Assembly (NCBI GenBank): GCA_003427395.1
Contig: BFEA01000753.1
Location: 315,684-379,683 of the forward strand
Direction of reading: 5' to 3'
Length of the DNA stretch: 64,000 nucleotides
Origin: Chara braunii
Lineage: Eukaryota; Streptophyta; Charophyceae; Charales; Characeae
The notes under the pieces were generated by a model. The model was not told the origin of the DNA. It ran no database searches and saw only the letters and a program-made list of their open reading frames with translations. A program made the position numbers and the translations under genes. Position 1 is the first letter of the stretch. Every line of letters starts with the position of its first letter. Below, piece after piece: positions 1-11,047 of this stretch.

Positions 1-43
<43 letters not shown>
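1..43. repeat. (GA)n microsatellite at the window edge
   Basis: An uninterrupted GA dinucleotide run opens the window and is followed by GACA-type units to about position 66. It lies inside the partly visible intron of the RsgA gene. The same dinucleotide recurs at 21.1, 21.3, 22.7, 22.8, 25.2, 48.3 and 50.9 kb, so it is a genome-wide feature here. Confidence 0.95.
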
Positions 44-45
<2 letters not shown>

Positions 46-164
46 AGCCAGACAGACAGACAGACAGAGAGACATAGAGAGAGAGGCGAATCGAAGCAGG
101 CAACGGACTGACGGGCAAACAGTGAAGATGGAAACGCTAAAGAGGAGAGGGAGCGTTGACTGAC

Positions 165-2074
165 CGTGTGGTGTGCCGCCCTCGCCCACTTCTTCCGGAC
201 ACATCAGAAACTCTTAGTGGCTGCAAATACTTACTACCACCAATTACCTCCCGACTCTCTTCCCCAATTCCTCCTCGTCCTCCTTCTCCTTCTCCTCCTT
301 CTCCCACCCTCTCTTCTTGTCCATCTGGCCAGCATGTCCCGTTTATTGCTGCTGCACCATCCACCTCTCCACTTGGTCTTCCTCCTTCTGCGATGCCCTC
401 CCTCAAGCTATTGATCAGGCTAGATTTGCCAACCCCACTTGGCCCACAGATAACCGTCACACGACCCCTCAGCTTCTCTCTTAACCCATCAACCCCTTTC
501 CCTTGGATGACACTTAGCACATCCACCTCCGGGTATCCCCATCCAATTAATCTCTCCTGCCATTGGGAGACCACCTCCTTCTCCACCGTATCTCGCTTGT
601 TGATGGCTAGACTCACGTCCACTCCCGTTGCCTCCATAGATACCAAGAATCGACTTAACGCTTGAGCTTCCAGGTGTGGTTTGTCGAATGCGAAAAGGAC
701 AAGAGCGTTATCCACATTGGCGATCGGCGGGTCAACGATCTCTGTGCCACGTGGCACAACACTCTCGACCATCCCGCGCTTCGCCACCCAATCAATCCCT
801 CCAATCAACACCTTATCACCGACCAGCACTCGTTTTCTCAGCTTCTTCAACAAAGCACGAACCACACACAGCAACTCCGTCCCGGCGAATCCACAATCGT
901 TTCCCGCCAAATCATCTCCATCTCCCGCCAAATCATCTCCACTTCCCGCCAAATCATCTCCATCGTCCAACCAACAATTTCCCGCCAAATCATCTCCTCC
1001 ATCTCCCAGCCTATCTTCTACTTCTTCCACCCCGCCGCTCAGAATTAGAGTCCCTGCTCGCCTTAGCGTTCTCACATCGTCCTTCTCCTCCTCCTCCTCC
1101 TCCTCCTCCTCCTCCTCCTCCTCCTCCTCCTCTGTTGCCTCTTGTTGCAATCCCATCATCTCCCTCTCCACCTCTTCTTTCTCCTCCTCATCTTGCTCTG
1201 TTGAAACATGTTGCGATCCCGTCACCGACCTCCCCGTCTGGAGATCGGATGCATCGATCGAGGAGAAGGAGAAGGAATATTCACTTCCATAGCTGCTGCT
1301 GCTGCGCTCCTGTTTGTCGTCGTTATGAAGGACACCCGTGCGCAAAACCAGTACCCGCATGAAGTTCGCTTGAGCTGTCACTACTTGTCCGATGGCTTGG
1401 TCCATCATCAACGGTCTAGATTCGTCGATCTCCAGACCGTCACCGGCAAGATCGGACCCTCCTCCGCCATCGCCGCCGGTATCCGTTTCCCGCCTTCTCT
1501 GCCGCTGATACTTGCGGCGTTGATTGGATTTCTTCAGCTCCCTCGCCTTGGCTTTTTGCGGCGTGCCCGAGCCGCGATTGGACCTCCCTCTGGCGATCCC
1601 GCTCGAGCGACGTCTAATTTTCGCAAAGGGCTGGGCAGAGTCGATCAAGAAGGGGCAGAGAGATCTCCTGGAAGTGGTGCTAATTAGTACGGTCGCGGCG
1701 GGGAAGGAGGATGGGGAGAGGGAGGAGAAAGCAGGGAGGAGGAATTGTGAGAGCTCACGTCGAGATCGAGGAGATGACGGCGGGAGCGAAGTCCGAATCG
1801 CAGCGGCGGGAATTCGGCGGCGATGGCGGGAAAGCCGGCGGCGGGAAAGAGGGACACAACTCAGACAATCCACACAAATTCCTAAAAAGGAAGAAGAATA
1901 AGAAGGAGAAAAAGGAGAACGCCCTTGTTTTGCTTTTCGGGTAAGAAAAGGAGAAGACAAATGGGTAGCAGATGGGAAGCAGCACCCGCTACCACACCAG
2001 CGGCTAACGCAAGAGCGGCAAACGTAACGGGCAGAAAGCAGATTCCCGCCGTTTGTCCCCGTTACCCTCGCCAT
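165..2074 (-). CDS. RSGA: RsgA/YjeQ-type circularly permuted GTPase, 5' exon (partial)
   Basis: RsgA GTPases act late in small ribosomal subunit maturation; the plant homologues are organellar. Seen: an OB-fold segment (AQANFMRVLV, about residue 227 from my start), then ELLCVVRALLKK and VLVGDKV (about 399-420), a G4 motif NKRD (about 492), then G1 GPSGVGKSS (about 544) and a GRGRHTTR G2-type motif. G4 before G1 is the hallmark permutation of this family. G3 (DTPG) and the zinc domain are missing because the exon ends at CACACG|GTCAGT (GT at 164) and the gene runs off the left edge. I chose ATG 2074 (context AAGAATGGCG); a Ser/Arg-rich N-terminus consistent with an organellar presequence follows. 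The frame is open to 2953, so a longer protein is possible. Odd: about 145 residues of low-complexity acidic and GDDLAG-repeat sequence split the OB fold (about 886-1333). Family certain, start uncertain. Confidence 0.93.
1083..1131. repeat. (CTC)n trinucleotide run encoding poly-Glu in RsgA
   Basis: About 16 CTC/TCC triplets, read on the minus strand as a Glu run inside the acidic insertion of the RsgA OB fold. Nearby at 895-995 a 21-bp unit (CCCGCCAAATCATCTCC core) repeats four times and encodes GDDLAG-type repeats. Both are in frame with the GTPase. Confidence 0.85.
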
Positions 2075-2564
2075 TCTTGTGTTAACCGCCGCGCATAGAA
2101 AACCGATCCGACAAGAAGAAGAAGAAGAGGTGGAGGAGGAGGAGATGGATGAGAAGGAAGAGGAGAAGGAAGAGGAGGAGTAGGAATAGGAGAAGGAAGA
2201 GAAGGAAGAGGACAAGGAGCGGGAGGAGGAGGAGGAGGAGGAGGAGGAGAAGGAGGAGGAAGACGAGGAGGAGCAGGAAGAGTTGCCACGTCGCGCTTGC
2301 TGTGAATCACCCAACGAGGATAAGCGCGCCGATTTCCTGCTGCGCCATCGTCCTCTTCTGCTCTGGTTTACGTAACTTGCTCTCTTATAATTGGAGGAGA
2401 GACACTCGCCTGCTGATCTTTGAGATAAGGCAGCAGCGCGCCGAGCTGCAGCAGCACTGCTCCTTATCCATTGCCACGATTTCCCGCCATTAATCTGATC
2501 CGGAGCAGAGAGAAGGATAGCATCGATCGCAGAGAGCCGTGCAGGGGGAGGACTTTGATGACAT

Positions 2565-2906
2565 GCAGCCACGTGGCGTGCAGGAGGAGATTGATGAAGT
2601 GCAACCAAGTGGCCTGTATGACATGCAGCCACGTGGGGCGCCGCAGAGCAATGGCAGAATGCAGCCACGTGGCGAAAATCGGGAGGACTCGGATGACATG
2701 CAGCCACGTGGCGTACAGCAGCACGACTTCCATGACACGCGGCCACGTGGCGTGCCGCAAAACTCTGATCAAATGCAGCCACGTGGCGTGCATGGGCAGG
2801 ACTTGGACAACATGCAGCCACGCGGCGTGCATGGGGAGAACTTGGACGACATGCAGCCACGTGGCGTACAGCAGCAGGACTCTGATCGCATGCGGCCACG
2901 TGGCAG
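2565..2906. repeat. Minisatellite of G-box palindromes (CCACGTGG)
   Basis: Eight exact CCACGTGG palindromes start at 2569, 2629, 2665, 2704, 2743, 2779, 2857 and 2896, with degenerate copies at 2605 and 2818. Spacings are 36, 24, 36, 39, 39, 36, 39, 39 and 39 bp, all multiples of three. CACGTG is the plant G-box/ABRE core bound by bZIP and bHLH factors. The array lies about 500-830 bp upstream of the RsgA ATG I prefer. On the minus strand it also reads as a 12-13-residue repeat (RHVAACxxSP) in frame with RsgA, so promoter array and N-terminal repeat domain are both possible. Confidence 0.85.
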
Positions 2907-3133
2907 CAATGGCGGCTGCTATGGCAAACAGAGAAGTTCATGGCGCACTTCATCGTTTGTCTGAAAATTTCCTAGCAGCAGAGCTTGCTTTTTTTTTGTG
3001 TGTGTCGGTTTTGCGACAATCTTTGTTTTTTCCCCCTTCAAAATTGTCGGTTTTGCGACAATCTCCAGAAAAAGCAACGACGAAAAGAAACACTCAGGCA
3101 GTAACGAACGATTGGCCACGCAGCTGTGCGAGG

Positions 3134-3345
3134 TCCAACTACCTAGCAACGAGGGTTGGATTGAACGCCTGAATCTGGACGTGTTTGCAGAGGAGTGCAG
3201 AAAATCGCGATTGTCCAACTAGCAACGAGGGTTCGATAGAACGCCGGAATCTGGACGTGTTTGCAGAGAAGTGCAGAAAATCGCGATTGATCTGCAGTTC
3301 TGCATCTGTGCTCAAAACCCATCCAAATTCGGGCGCTTAATCTAG
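3134..3345. repeat. Hairpin-type small element, tandem half-copies
   Basis: Two direct copies of a unit carrying GAACGCCTGAATCTGGACG and TGCAGAAAATCGCGATTG lie at 3134-3211 and 3212-3289. They are followed by a partly complementary arm ending near 3345 (CCAAATTCGGGCGCTTAA). The same core recurs at 16.45, 23.55 and 24.02 kb, which shows a dispersed family. Confidence 0.7.
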
Positions 3346-3348
3346 TCC

Positions 3349-4465
3349 TCTTTGGTAGTAGGACGAGAGAGGCCCTGCCTGCCCTTTTCTTTTTTTGGAT
3401 TTATCCAAAATTACAATATAGGTGAAAATTTGTGGGCAAGAAGTCCGAGGTGGGGAAAAGAAAATTCGAAATTAAGAAAGCACCAAATCTGTGCGCGCCG
3501 TCCGATCCCGAACCATCTCTGAAAAAAAAAAAAAAAAAAAAAAAACTAGAAAAACAAAGGTTATTATTAATTAATAACTGGTAAGAAAGACTTGCGCCAA
3601 AAGAGATGTACCACAGGTACCTTTCAGTAAACGTCGCCACTACAAAAAAAAAAAAAAAAAAAAAAANTTTGATGAGTCGGTGAAACTCCGACGAAACAGT
3701 TTGTCACAGCCCCTCGTTTGTTGTCCTCTTCTCCCTCTCTGCCTACGGTTTACCGGGCAGTTCTATTTGACGATATATATATATAACGAAAATATATATT
3801 TTAAATCGACTAATAATCCAACGACTGATACTGCATCGCCACGTGTACCATATGGAGAGAGGAGTACGAACGACCTCAAAGAATCGGGAATTAACGGAAT
3901 GAAGAAACGTCTCTACTTCATAGATTGATCGATCAATCAATCAATCAATCAATCAACGAATGTGTCGTTAGCAGCTCAAGCCAGGTGAAGTATCCGTCCA
4001 CTTCCTCTTCGGCGCGCAGTGCCATGACGGATGATCTGCACGACTCAACTTGATCTGATCGGCCACGTGTCAAACCAACAACCACAACATGAAATCGGCC
4101 ACGTCAGCATCACATGGTTCCATCAGTTGACACGTGTCACACCATAATCATCTTCCAAGCACATTAATTAGAGCAGAGAATGAACTTCGAGAAAGGACTT
4201 CCGCTGCTCACATTTTTCACATTCAAATTCACACTCACCTAAAAAAAAAAAACATTCCCATTCACGGCTACAAAAAAAGGACATTTTCCCAAAAAAAAAA
4301 AAAAAAAAAAAAGGACACAAAAAAAGACAAGCCGAACGACAAACAGATTCACCAGAATAATTCAAGGGGGATAAATCTTTTTTTTTTTTTTTTTTTTTGC
4401 GATCGTGTTGATGATGATGATGGCATCATGATCACGAGGACGGGATGATCGTAAGATTAAGCTAA

Positions 4466-4507
<42 letters not shown>

Positions 4508-5147
4508 TAAAAAACTAGAGAACAGAGCCATTCTAATCTGACTTAAAAGTATGTGCAAGTTGCTTCGAGAAAGGTCTTCTGCTGCTCACATCAAAGCATT
4601 CTTATTGGAATTCATCACGGAATCGAAGATTCGAAAGCAAACCCCCTTTACACCCCTTTAGCCTCTCTGAAACCATTTTATACCTACCTTCCCCCTCTTG
4701 ACAGCCCACACTCGGAAAAAGAAAAGACCCCGGATTTGGGCTCCTCTGGGCATAACACAAAAAGCCGCCACCCCCGGGGATAGAAAAATAAAATACAAAA
4801 AGACCCCACTTATTCCCACCCCTTGGGTACTCCGGGCGTCAGACCCACTGGGCCATTTGCCTGGTCTGCACGGCCTGATGGCCCAAGTAGCCTATAATTG
4901 TGCTTTTCCCTATTTCTTTGGCCATTTCTGCATATGACACTGGGCCTCACTTCACCACTCTTTTTTTTTTTTTTCGGTTCACCACTTCGAACATGGAAAG
5001 ATTCCCCCCCGGCCCCCCAAAAAAAAAAAAAAAAAAAAAAACATGGAAAGATACAGCGCCATGATTTTTTGTCTTTTGTGTGTGTCGAGAAGTAGTGGAG
5101 CAAGGCCCACTGTTTGGCATTTCACCTTAGGCAGAGAGATTCCCAGG
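3349..5147. other. Gene-free stretch with homopolymers and ACGT elements
   Basis: I see no gene. It holds poly-A runs at 3522-3545 and 3644-3666 (the latter followed by a single N at 3667), further A/T runs near 4290, 4378, 4960 and 5020, and a (TAA)n run at 4468-4508. Between 3838 and 4140 several ACGTG-type motifs (CCACGTGT, CCACGTCA, ACACGTGT) cluster, which would be ABRE/G-box-like if a promoter were here, but no gene was found to go with them. The segment 5043-5130 resembles 24370-24440, a short dispersed repeat. Confidence 0.6.
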
Positions 5148-5265
5148 GCGTATTCACACCACGCCTTTTTCGACGCGGTTCTTGACGTGATTGCGGTTGG
5201 ATGCATCCAGGCGCAGCTGTATTTGTGGTCCGATACATTTACAAAAGTGCTGGTGTGAGTATGGC
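5148..5265. mobile_element. Small non-autonomous inverted-repeat element (family A)
   Basis: The ends GCGTATTCACACCACGC and GCTGGTGTGAGTATGGC are imperfect inverted repeats of 17 bp enclosing a 118-bp element. Related sequence with TATCTGACTGCAATxxC-type interior occurs at 6111-6300, 51785-51900 and 58018-58110, so this is a repeated family. No coding capacity; MITE-like by structure. Confidence 0.6.
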
Positions 5266-5335
5266 TTCATCAGTATCTTGCTATCATTCTAATTTTGCCA
5301 GCATCTGTGCCTCCCTTTTCATCTTCCTCACCACA

Positions 5336-5586
5336 CCCAACCCACTCACACACTCACACACTCACACCACACCCAACCCACTCACACTCACACTCACTCT
5401 CAAAGTAAAAAACAGGAAAATAGTACAGAATATAGCCATTGTACTGACTAAACCTCCATAATAGTTAACACGTCGGGTTTTATGTCGATCATATAAAGCA
5501 CCTACACATAAAAAAAGGGCTTAAGAAACCAGTCCATGACTTACTCTCACATTCACACTCATACACACACCCGCACTCACACTCAC
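5336..5586. repeat. CACTCA/CACACC-rich simple repeats
   Basis: Two patches (5336-5402 and 5547-5590) consist of CACTCACA-type short repeats separated by non-coding sequence. Nothing else is recognised here or down to about 6100. Confidence 0.75.
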
Positions 5587-6110
5587 AACTGTGTTAGCTA
5601 AAGCCCCAGGGGGAGGGAGCAAGGCGCGAAGACTATCTCAACCGGTTGGCACCGCCATCGCCGCATCAAGCGTGTGGCCAGCGGCTCTTGTGCATTCCTG
5701 ACTGTAAGAATTTATGTGTGTGTCAACACAGACAAAGGGGGAAAAGAAAAGAAAAGTGTATAAACTAGTAGGCTACACTCTTCTCTCAAATCGTTTCATC
5801 ATCTTTCAAATGCTTTCAATTCACCTTCACTACCTACCTAGTACCTACCACTAGTACCACTACTGCTAAGGCTTATACAGGGGACCCCTGCGATCATAGC
5901 CTTGTTGTTGCCTCCCTCCAGCCATCAGAGGGGATGCATGCAATTCTGTGTAATAGACATAATATCACACTCTGTTGACGTACAAAAAAAAAAACAATCA
6001 TGTCTTGGTTATAAATAATGCCGGTTAAAAATAATAATATTATAATATTAATAATACTAATATTAATAAAATAAATAATGCGCGGTTTGTCTGAATTCCC
6101 TCAGAACTGA

Positions 6111-6300
6111 GGGCATACTCACACTAGGGCTTTCCTGCATGTATCTAACTGCAATTACAGCCCCACCTGGAAGAATCTGACTGCAATTGCGTCCAGAGGT
6201 TAGTCCAAAAAAGTCCGAGTGTGAGCAATTACAGTCCCACCTTGGCCAATCTAACCTGGATGCAATTACAGCCACACCTGGATGAATCTGACTGCAATGC
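6111..6300. mobile_element. Family A dispersed element, second copy
   Basis: Begins with GGCATACTCACACTAG, matching the terminal motif of the 5148-5265 element. It contains three ATCTxACTGCAATT-type repeats and an internal opposite-strand end motif (CGAGTGTGAGCAA, 6212). No ORF of note. Confidence 0.5.
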
Positions 6301-7249
6301 CCTTCAAGGTTCTGGCGCTGGCATGGCTGATTAACATAACATCAGCTACAGGTGTGCGCAAAAGTCGGGTTTTTTTTTTTTTTTTTTTTTTTTTTTTGTG
6401 GCAAGAGAAAATTACATGTTATTACAAGCCGGAGGTGTGGGCAACATTCTTCTTCTTCTTCTTCTTCTTCTTCTTCTTTTTCCTTCTCTTTGAAAAAGGA
6501 TGAATCTTTATTGATATGAAAGCCAGCAAGCCCTTATACAAGAATTGCCGCAGCTATGAGCTGAGCGAGGCTCTCCTGCCAGGCAAAGCTTATGCCATGA
6601 CTGTTTTTCAGCGACTACAATCCTCTTTCTCATCTTCGGCTCGGCTCTACCAGCTCTGCAGTTTAGTAGTTTATTCTTAGACTAACGTTGCGAGCACCAA
6701 TCTACAGTAGTCTACGACTCTACTCTATTCCACAATCAATCAAACAATGCCAACACGTCCTACATATGTGAACTGTATGCCACTCAGACTGAGCAACATT
6801 CTACAGAAAGTGGATGGCATTGAGTGAAACGATATGTTTTTTTGTTTTTTTTTAAAAAAAAAACGGCTTCTGCATTCAATTAAAAGAGTAAATACTGCGG
6901 GTTTTGCGGGACAAGGCGGTAAAACCCAATCGCATGACTATTCCCCCCCCCCTCCCTTCACCCAATCGACAGGGGAGAACGACACGAATCAGTAAGCTTC
7001 GTGAAGATCACGCCATCAACGATGACCTCAACCTACGCTCTTATTCGACGGGCCGCGACGAGCCGGGGTGCAGAGCACATGGAGAACCAGCGGACGATGA
7101 TGGCGTCACCTGGACGACCTCCGACGATTCCAGCAGCACGAGCCAGTAGACTCACAAAGAGATTGCAATTGAAGTTGGCGTCTACATGAACTCTGGCTCG
7201 ATTATCTGCTTGGTTCCTCATGCATCACTCTTCCCCCTCCTTCCTTCTC
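6301..7249. other. Gene-free stretch, poly-T and (TTC)n
   Basis: Contains a poly-T run (6369-6397) and a (TTC)n run (6450-6479). The remainder is unremarkable mixed sequence in which I recognise no gene, RNA or mobile element. Confidence 0.6.
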
Positions 7250-8219
7250 CGTCGTGACATGCAATCAGGAGATCGCATAATTTTGGAACCCCCCTGCGCG
7301 AACTACTTCCCGAACCCGTGCTATCTTTCGTACCCCTTTGGTTTGAATTTTTCTTGTATCATACCGACCCTACAAGCACCCCGTTTGTTTTCTTGATTTC
7401 GGGCGCCGCGTTTTGGGCCCCCATCTTCCGGAAGCTTTTTATGATTCTTCGGTTCTGCTTTTTCTTTTGCAATTCGGGAAATGCATAGGAATTTATACGC
7501 GCCTTAGCGAGCGCACTGGGAATTGGGCCCGGCAGTTGGGAATTCCGGGATAAGCGGAACTTCGACGTGTCCTTTTTGTGTGTGAATGTTTTCAGTCGCG
7601 TTGGGGAAAACTCTCGGAAATTTGTAAGGATACGAATAGGCGTAGGACTTTCTTTTCCAGCGTCGTCCTTTTCGCGCGCAGATATGGTGATTTTAATTTT
7701 GAATTGGTTTAGGACATAGGCAAGCTGTAACTGTTTCGGTGCCTTTTTTTCTTTTTCTTTTTGTTGACGGCGCCACACATACGAAGCTTTCTTCTCCCCC
7801 CCCCCCCCCTCTGTTTCCCGCATCGTTCTCTCCCACGCTCTTTCCTCCTCCCCCCTTCTCATCCTCCCTTCTCGCAACTGTTTTCCCTCTCTCTCTCCTT
7901 CCTGATCGATTGCGCGCCCATTTCCCTTTCTTGATCATCTGAATCTTGGACCCGTCTTGCGCTACTTCTTGCGCCCTTTTTCCTTTCGCCGTGAATCGGA
8001 AGCCCGGTCGAACCTTCGATTACTCTCGCCCACCAATCAGACGCGTGGTACGATAGGATCTGCCTATTGCGCGACGAATCTGATTGGCGAAGCTCAGAGT
8101 CCCGAAGGATCAACATGGCTTCCGTAGCGCGCTCCTCGCCAAGTCTTCTCCTCCTGCTTCTTTTCTTACACTTCGATTTTCCACCTGCCTTCTTTCTCCC
8201 TTGCCCCCCTTCTCGCCAC

Positions 8220-8226
8220 TATAAAT
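8220..8226 (+). promoter_or_regulatory. LTR TATA box (lone LTR)
   Basis: TATAAAT within CACTATAAATTCCG. The same 12-14 bases surround TATAAAT on the minus strand of both gypsy LTRs (27533-27539 and 38347-38353). This conservation in otherwise diverged sequence supports it as the LTR promoter. Confidence 0.75.
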
Positions 8227-9191
8227 TCCGCAAACGCGCCCGCAAATCTCTTACGTTCTCGACTCCCAAGCCAGCTTTCGGGAAGCAGTGGCTAGGCAGA
8301 GTGTTTTGGTGCGAGTCGGAAAGTCCTGTCGGGTTAACGATTGGCTGGCCGGTTGCGCGCTTGATCGCCATGACGGACTGTGGGATCTGGGCGAACCGCG
8401 TTGAGTTTACGTCGGCGGGTTGACGATCGCAGTGGTGGGAGTTAGCACGCGACGGTCGGGATCGTCGGTGCGGGCATGAGGATTGATGATTGGAGTTGAG
8501 TGGGTGGTTGGCCCGGGGCCATATTGGAATTCACGACGAATGCGTCTTTGTTGTTGCGGATCTTTATCTCTGGCGTGAATGTATGGCGGCAACGCCGAAC
8601 TTCCTCTTTTCGGATCTGGTCATCTCCTGTCTCGACATTCCTCCCTCGTCTCTCTCTCTCTCCTCTATCTTTGAATGACGATGTGTCTTGATGCTTGTCC
8701 CTCTCATGAATGAGAATGAATTTGTGTGCTCTCCTGTGTGAAGGAACTTCTTCCGGAACTCTTCCATTAGTTTCCTGGGTAATCCCCGGATGTCGAGGAA
8801 TTGATCCTCTTGTCTTGTGAACGGTGGATGTGTATGTACAATTCCCTCGGTTGATTTCCGACCTGTGCACCCCTGTCATTTTCGCACCTTTCGCAGTGAA
8901 TGTATGTATGGAAATGCTTGCCTTTTTGAATTGATTAGACGCCACACTCGGCGGGATTTTGTTCGAGAATGCAAGAGTGTTTAAATCTGCAGTTCTGAAT
9001 CCACTACGCATGCCATCTGCCTTATGCTGCACGACATCTGCAACCGATCTACAGGGCAGCCTCGAGAAACAAGGCGCCTGGGATCAACGCCGTGGTGGCG
9101 TACTAAACCTGAGTCGCGGGTCGGTCCCTCAGTTACATTCATGATCCAACTGATGAGTGTTTTCTCTCTCTCTCGTGTCGAAAAGAATTGA

Positions 9192-9668
9192 GTGGTGGTT
9201 GTGCGAGTGTTTTTTTTTTATGACGTCTCGGGATTTTTGCAATTGATTGACATGTGGACTGACAAACGCCCTTCGATCGGGCGTCAGCCTCCCGTATCTC
9301 CCGTATCAACACGACCTTTTCCTTACGACGAGGAAAGGACACGTGTATGCGAGTGGGACGTACGAGAAGCTGTTGCACGGATCGGCGGACGATATTACTT
9401 GCCTCCGGGAAATCGTTGTTCAGGGTTCGTAGAGGTTGGGTTTGTCATTATCGATACACACTTTCCACCTTACTCGATATTGTTGCCATTTAACGAGTTG
9501 ATCGTCATCCCGTGGACGGCCGTAGAACCCCACTGGCCTCGCACTCTATGCACCGAGTGTCAGCGCTTTGAGCGCTACGAATCCAAGGGTTTTCACTACC
9601 GCGTACGGAGTGAAGACGAACATAGAGAAAGAGCCACACGACGGAGGCACTCCACGTCGGACTCATAA
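9192..9668 (+). CDS. LTR-leader ORF, conserved PWxAxxPxWP protein
   Basis: A 158-residue ORF in the U5-side of the lone LTR, about 970 bp after its TATA box. No known domain recognised. Residues about 95-135 carry the pattern FPPYxxLLxxxxLxVIPWTA, PHWPRTLC and CxxC. The ORF in the gypsy LTR at 26082-26576 has the matching pattern FPPFxxLLxxxxLxVVPWKA, PYWPSTPC and CxxC. Differences are mostly conservative (Y/F, I/V, H/Y, E/Q), which suggests protein-level constraint. Whether the true start is this ATG or ATG 9252 (MWTDKR) is unknown. Function unknown. Confidence 0.5.
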   Translation: MVVVRVFFFYDVSGFLQLIDMWTDKRPSIGRQPPVSPVSTRPFPYDEERTRVCEWDVREAVARIGGRYYLPPGNRCSGFVEVGFVIIDTHFPPYSILLPFNELIVIPWTAVEPHWPRTLCTECQRFERYESKGFHYRVRSEDEHRERATRRRHSTSDS

Positions 9669-9810
9669 CTGACTGGTGAACAACGTCGGGACTTAATACG
9701 AAGACGAGACACGCGCAGCGTGCCGAAACCTTTTCACTCTAAACGAAGGACCGTAGCACGGTGGGAAGTCCGACAATACTTTTTGGATTGAATTTGTATT
9801 TCTCTCCCCT

Positions 9811-9918
9811 TTCGCGTCGAACTCTCGCGCGCACTTTGCGACGTGCGAAAAACGGTCGACTTACTTCGCGTCGAACTCTCGCGCGCATTTTGCAACGTGC
9901 GAAAAACGGTCGACTTAC
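9811..9918 (+). repeat. 54-bp tandem duplication inside the lone LTR
   Basis: Two near-identical 54-bp units starting TTCGCGTCGAACTCTCGCGC at 9811 and 9865. The duplication explains part of the longer distance between the LTR ORF and the LTR end compared with the gypsy LTR. Confidence 0.9.
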
Positions 9919-10370
9919 TTCATCGGACCAACACGGGGGATTTCAGTTCCGTCTGTGTCCCCACACTCAATTTCCAAAAATCCTTGGCACACCCCATCTT
10001 GCTGTTTTTCTGGGCCCCTTTTCCACACCTCTAGCACTCCGAACGAAAGACAGCACAGGGCGTGAGGTTGCGCGTCACACCGCCTCACTCCTGATCCTAC
10101 CCAGCAGCCTTCCCTGCAGTATCAGTCCTTGCCAATGGGATGAAGAGCCGTCTTCTACTAGACTTCTAGTGCTATGATGCTCTCAGCATCACCCCCCCAA
10201 GACTGTAACTGTTCTCCTTCCTCGGCAGCTCAACTTCCACCCGCTTCATTTCCCAGTTTGCTTTCAGCGAGTGGCTCCTTGGCAGAAAATACACCGAGTT
10301 CAGTTCTCCCAGCTTAGTGTGGCGCCGTGGCGGCTTTCAGTCAATTGCGCGTACATTGCAGTTTACTGAG

Positions 10371-10630
10371 GCAGTTTGCAGAGTTTCAACGCTTCTGCAG
10401 CATCTGCAGCACGAAAAAGCAGTGGAGCTATAGGACAGCCTTGCCTTAATGAACCCCGGAGGGTGAACTCCTCGGACTGCAGGCGTACAACAGGCATATT
10501 AGACAATTTTAACTCACCTGCAGAAGCGCTCCCCAAAGCCCATGGCCCTCAGGGTCGGCATCATAAACGTCGCCCAGTTCACCCTGTCATAGGCCTCCTC
10601 CAGGTGTACCAGCAGGACAATGACCACTAG
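10371..10630 (-). pseudogene. LINE reverse transcriptase fragment
   Basis: Read on the minus strand it gives VLLVHLEEAYDRVNW followed by LRAMGFGERFCR, and after a frameshift SLRQGCPIAPLLF. These match the LINE-type RT blocks around (D/E)KAYDRVxW and RQGCPLSPLLF. Stop codons, a frameshift and the short length show a dead fragment. The catalytic YADD block was not found, so the copy is broken on both sides. Confidence 0.85.
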
Positions 10631-11047
10631 TACCCCTTATTATATCACCTCCATTCCTTCGAAGGGCGGTTAACAAATTCTCAATATTTCCACAGCCCTT
10701 CACAAAAGCACTTGATCTCCGTGAGCACAGGGCCTAGGGCCCTAGACTCACAGCAAGGGAGTCAAGGGACCGAGGGTCTTTGCCAGGATTTTTTTGTCGA
10801 CATTAAGAGGGAGATAAGGCACCAGGTTTTCACCTGCTGTTTTTCTTTCCCTTATCTGTTTTTTAACACCAGCGTGATGGTTCCCCTCGTCATTGTTAAA
10901 GAACTCACCGAAGCTCCAGTGTGACATTTATTTTCTTTTTCTTTTATTCGCCTGGCGCTGCGAGCCATTTTGGTCCACCAGCACTGTCACCCAAAGAAAT
11001 TCAATGTAGTTTATGGTACTACTCTGATGTTTCACATTTGACGGAGA

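Larger units (their letters stand above)
7250..10079 (+). mobile_element. Lone LTR related to the 25.9-39.1 kb gypsy element
   Basis: Plus-oriented. The 3' end (GGCGTGAGGTTGCGCGTCACA, ending 10079) matches the LTR ends of the large gypsy element (GTGAGGTTGGGCGACACA). A shared CCAAAAATCCTTGGCACACC lies about 95 bp inside the end in both, and the TATA box with flanks (CACTATAAATTCCG) is shared. No gypsy coding sequence lies on either side, so this is a solo or orphan LTR. The left border is not resolved; about 7250 is inferred from the distance to the TATA box. Overall DNA identity to the intact LTRs is low, so it is an older or different subfamily. Confidence 0.75.

Noticed and set aside
156-1362. 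Plus-strand ORFs of 120-230 codons opposite RsgA
   Set aside because: Complements of the low-complexity RsgA coding sequence, without domains of their own.
2075-2953. RsgA start at ATG 2953
   Set aside because: The frame is open, but the extension is G-box minisatellite plus poly-Ser with no conserved content. ATG 2074 has a better context and is followed by a presequence-like stretch. Kept as an alternative only.
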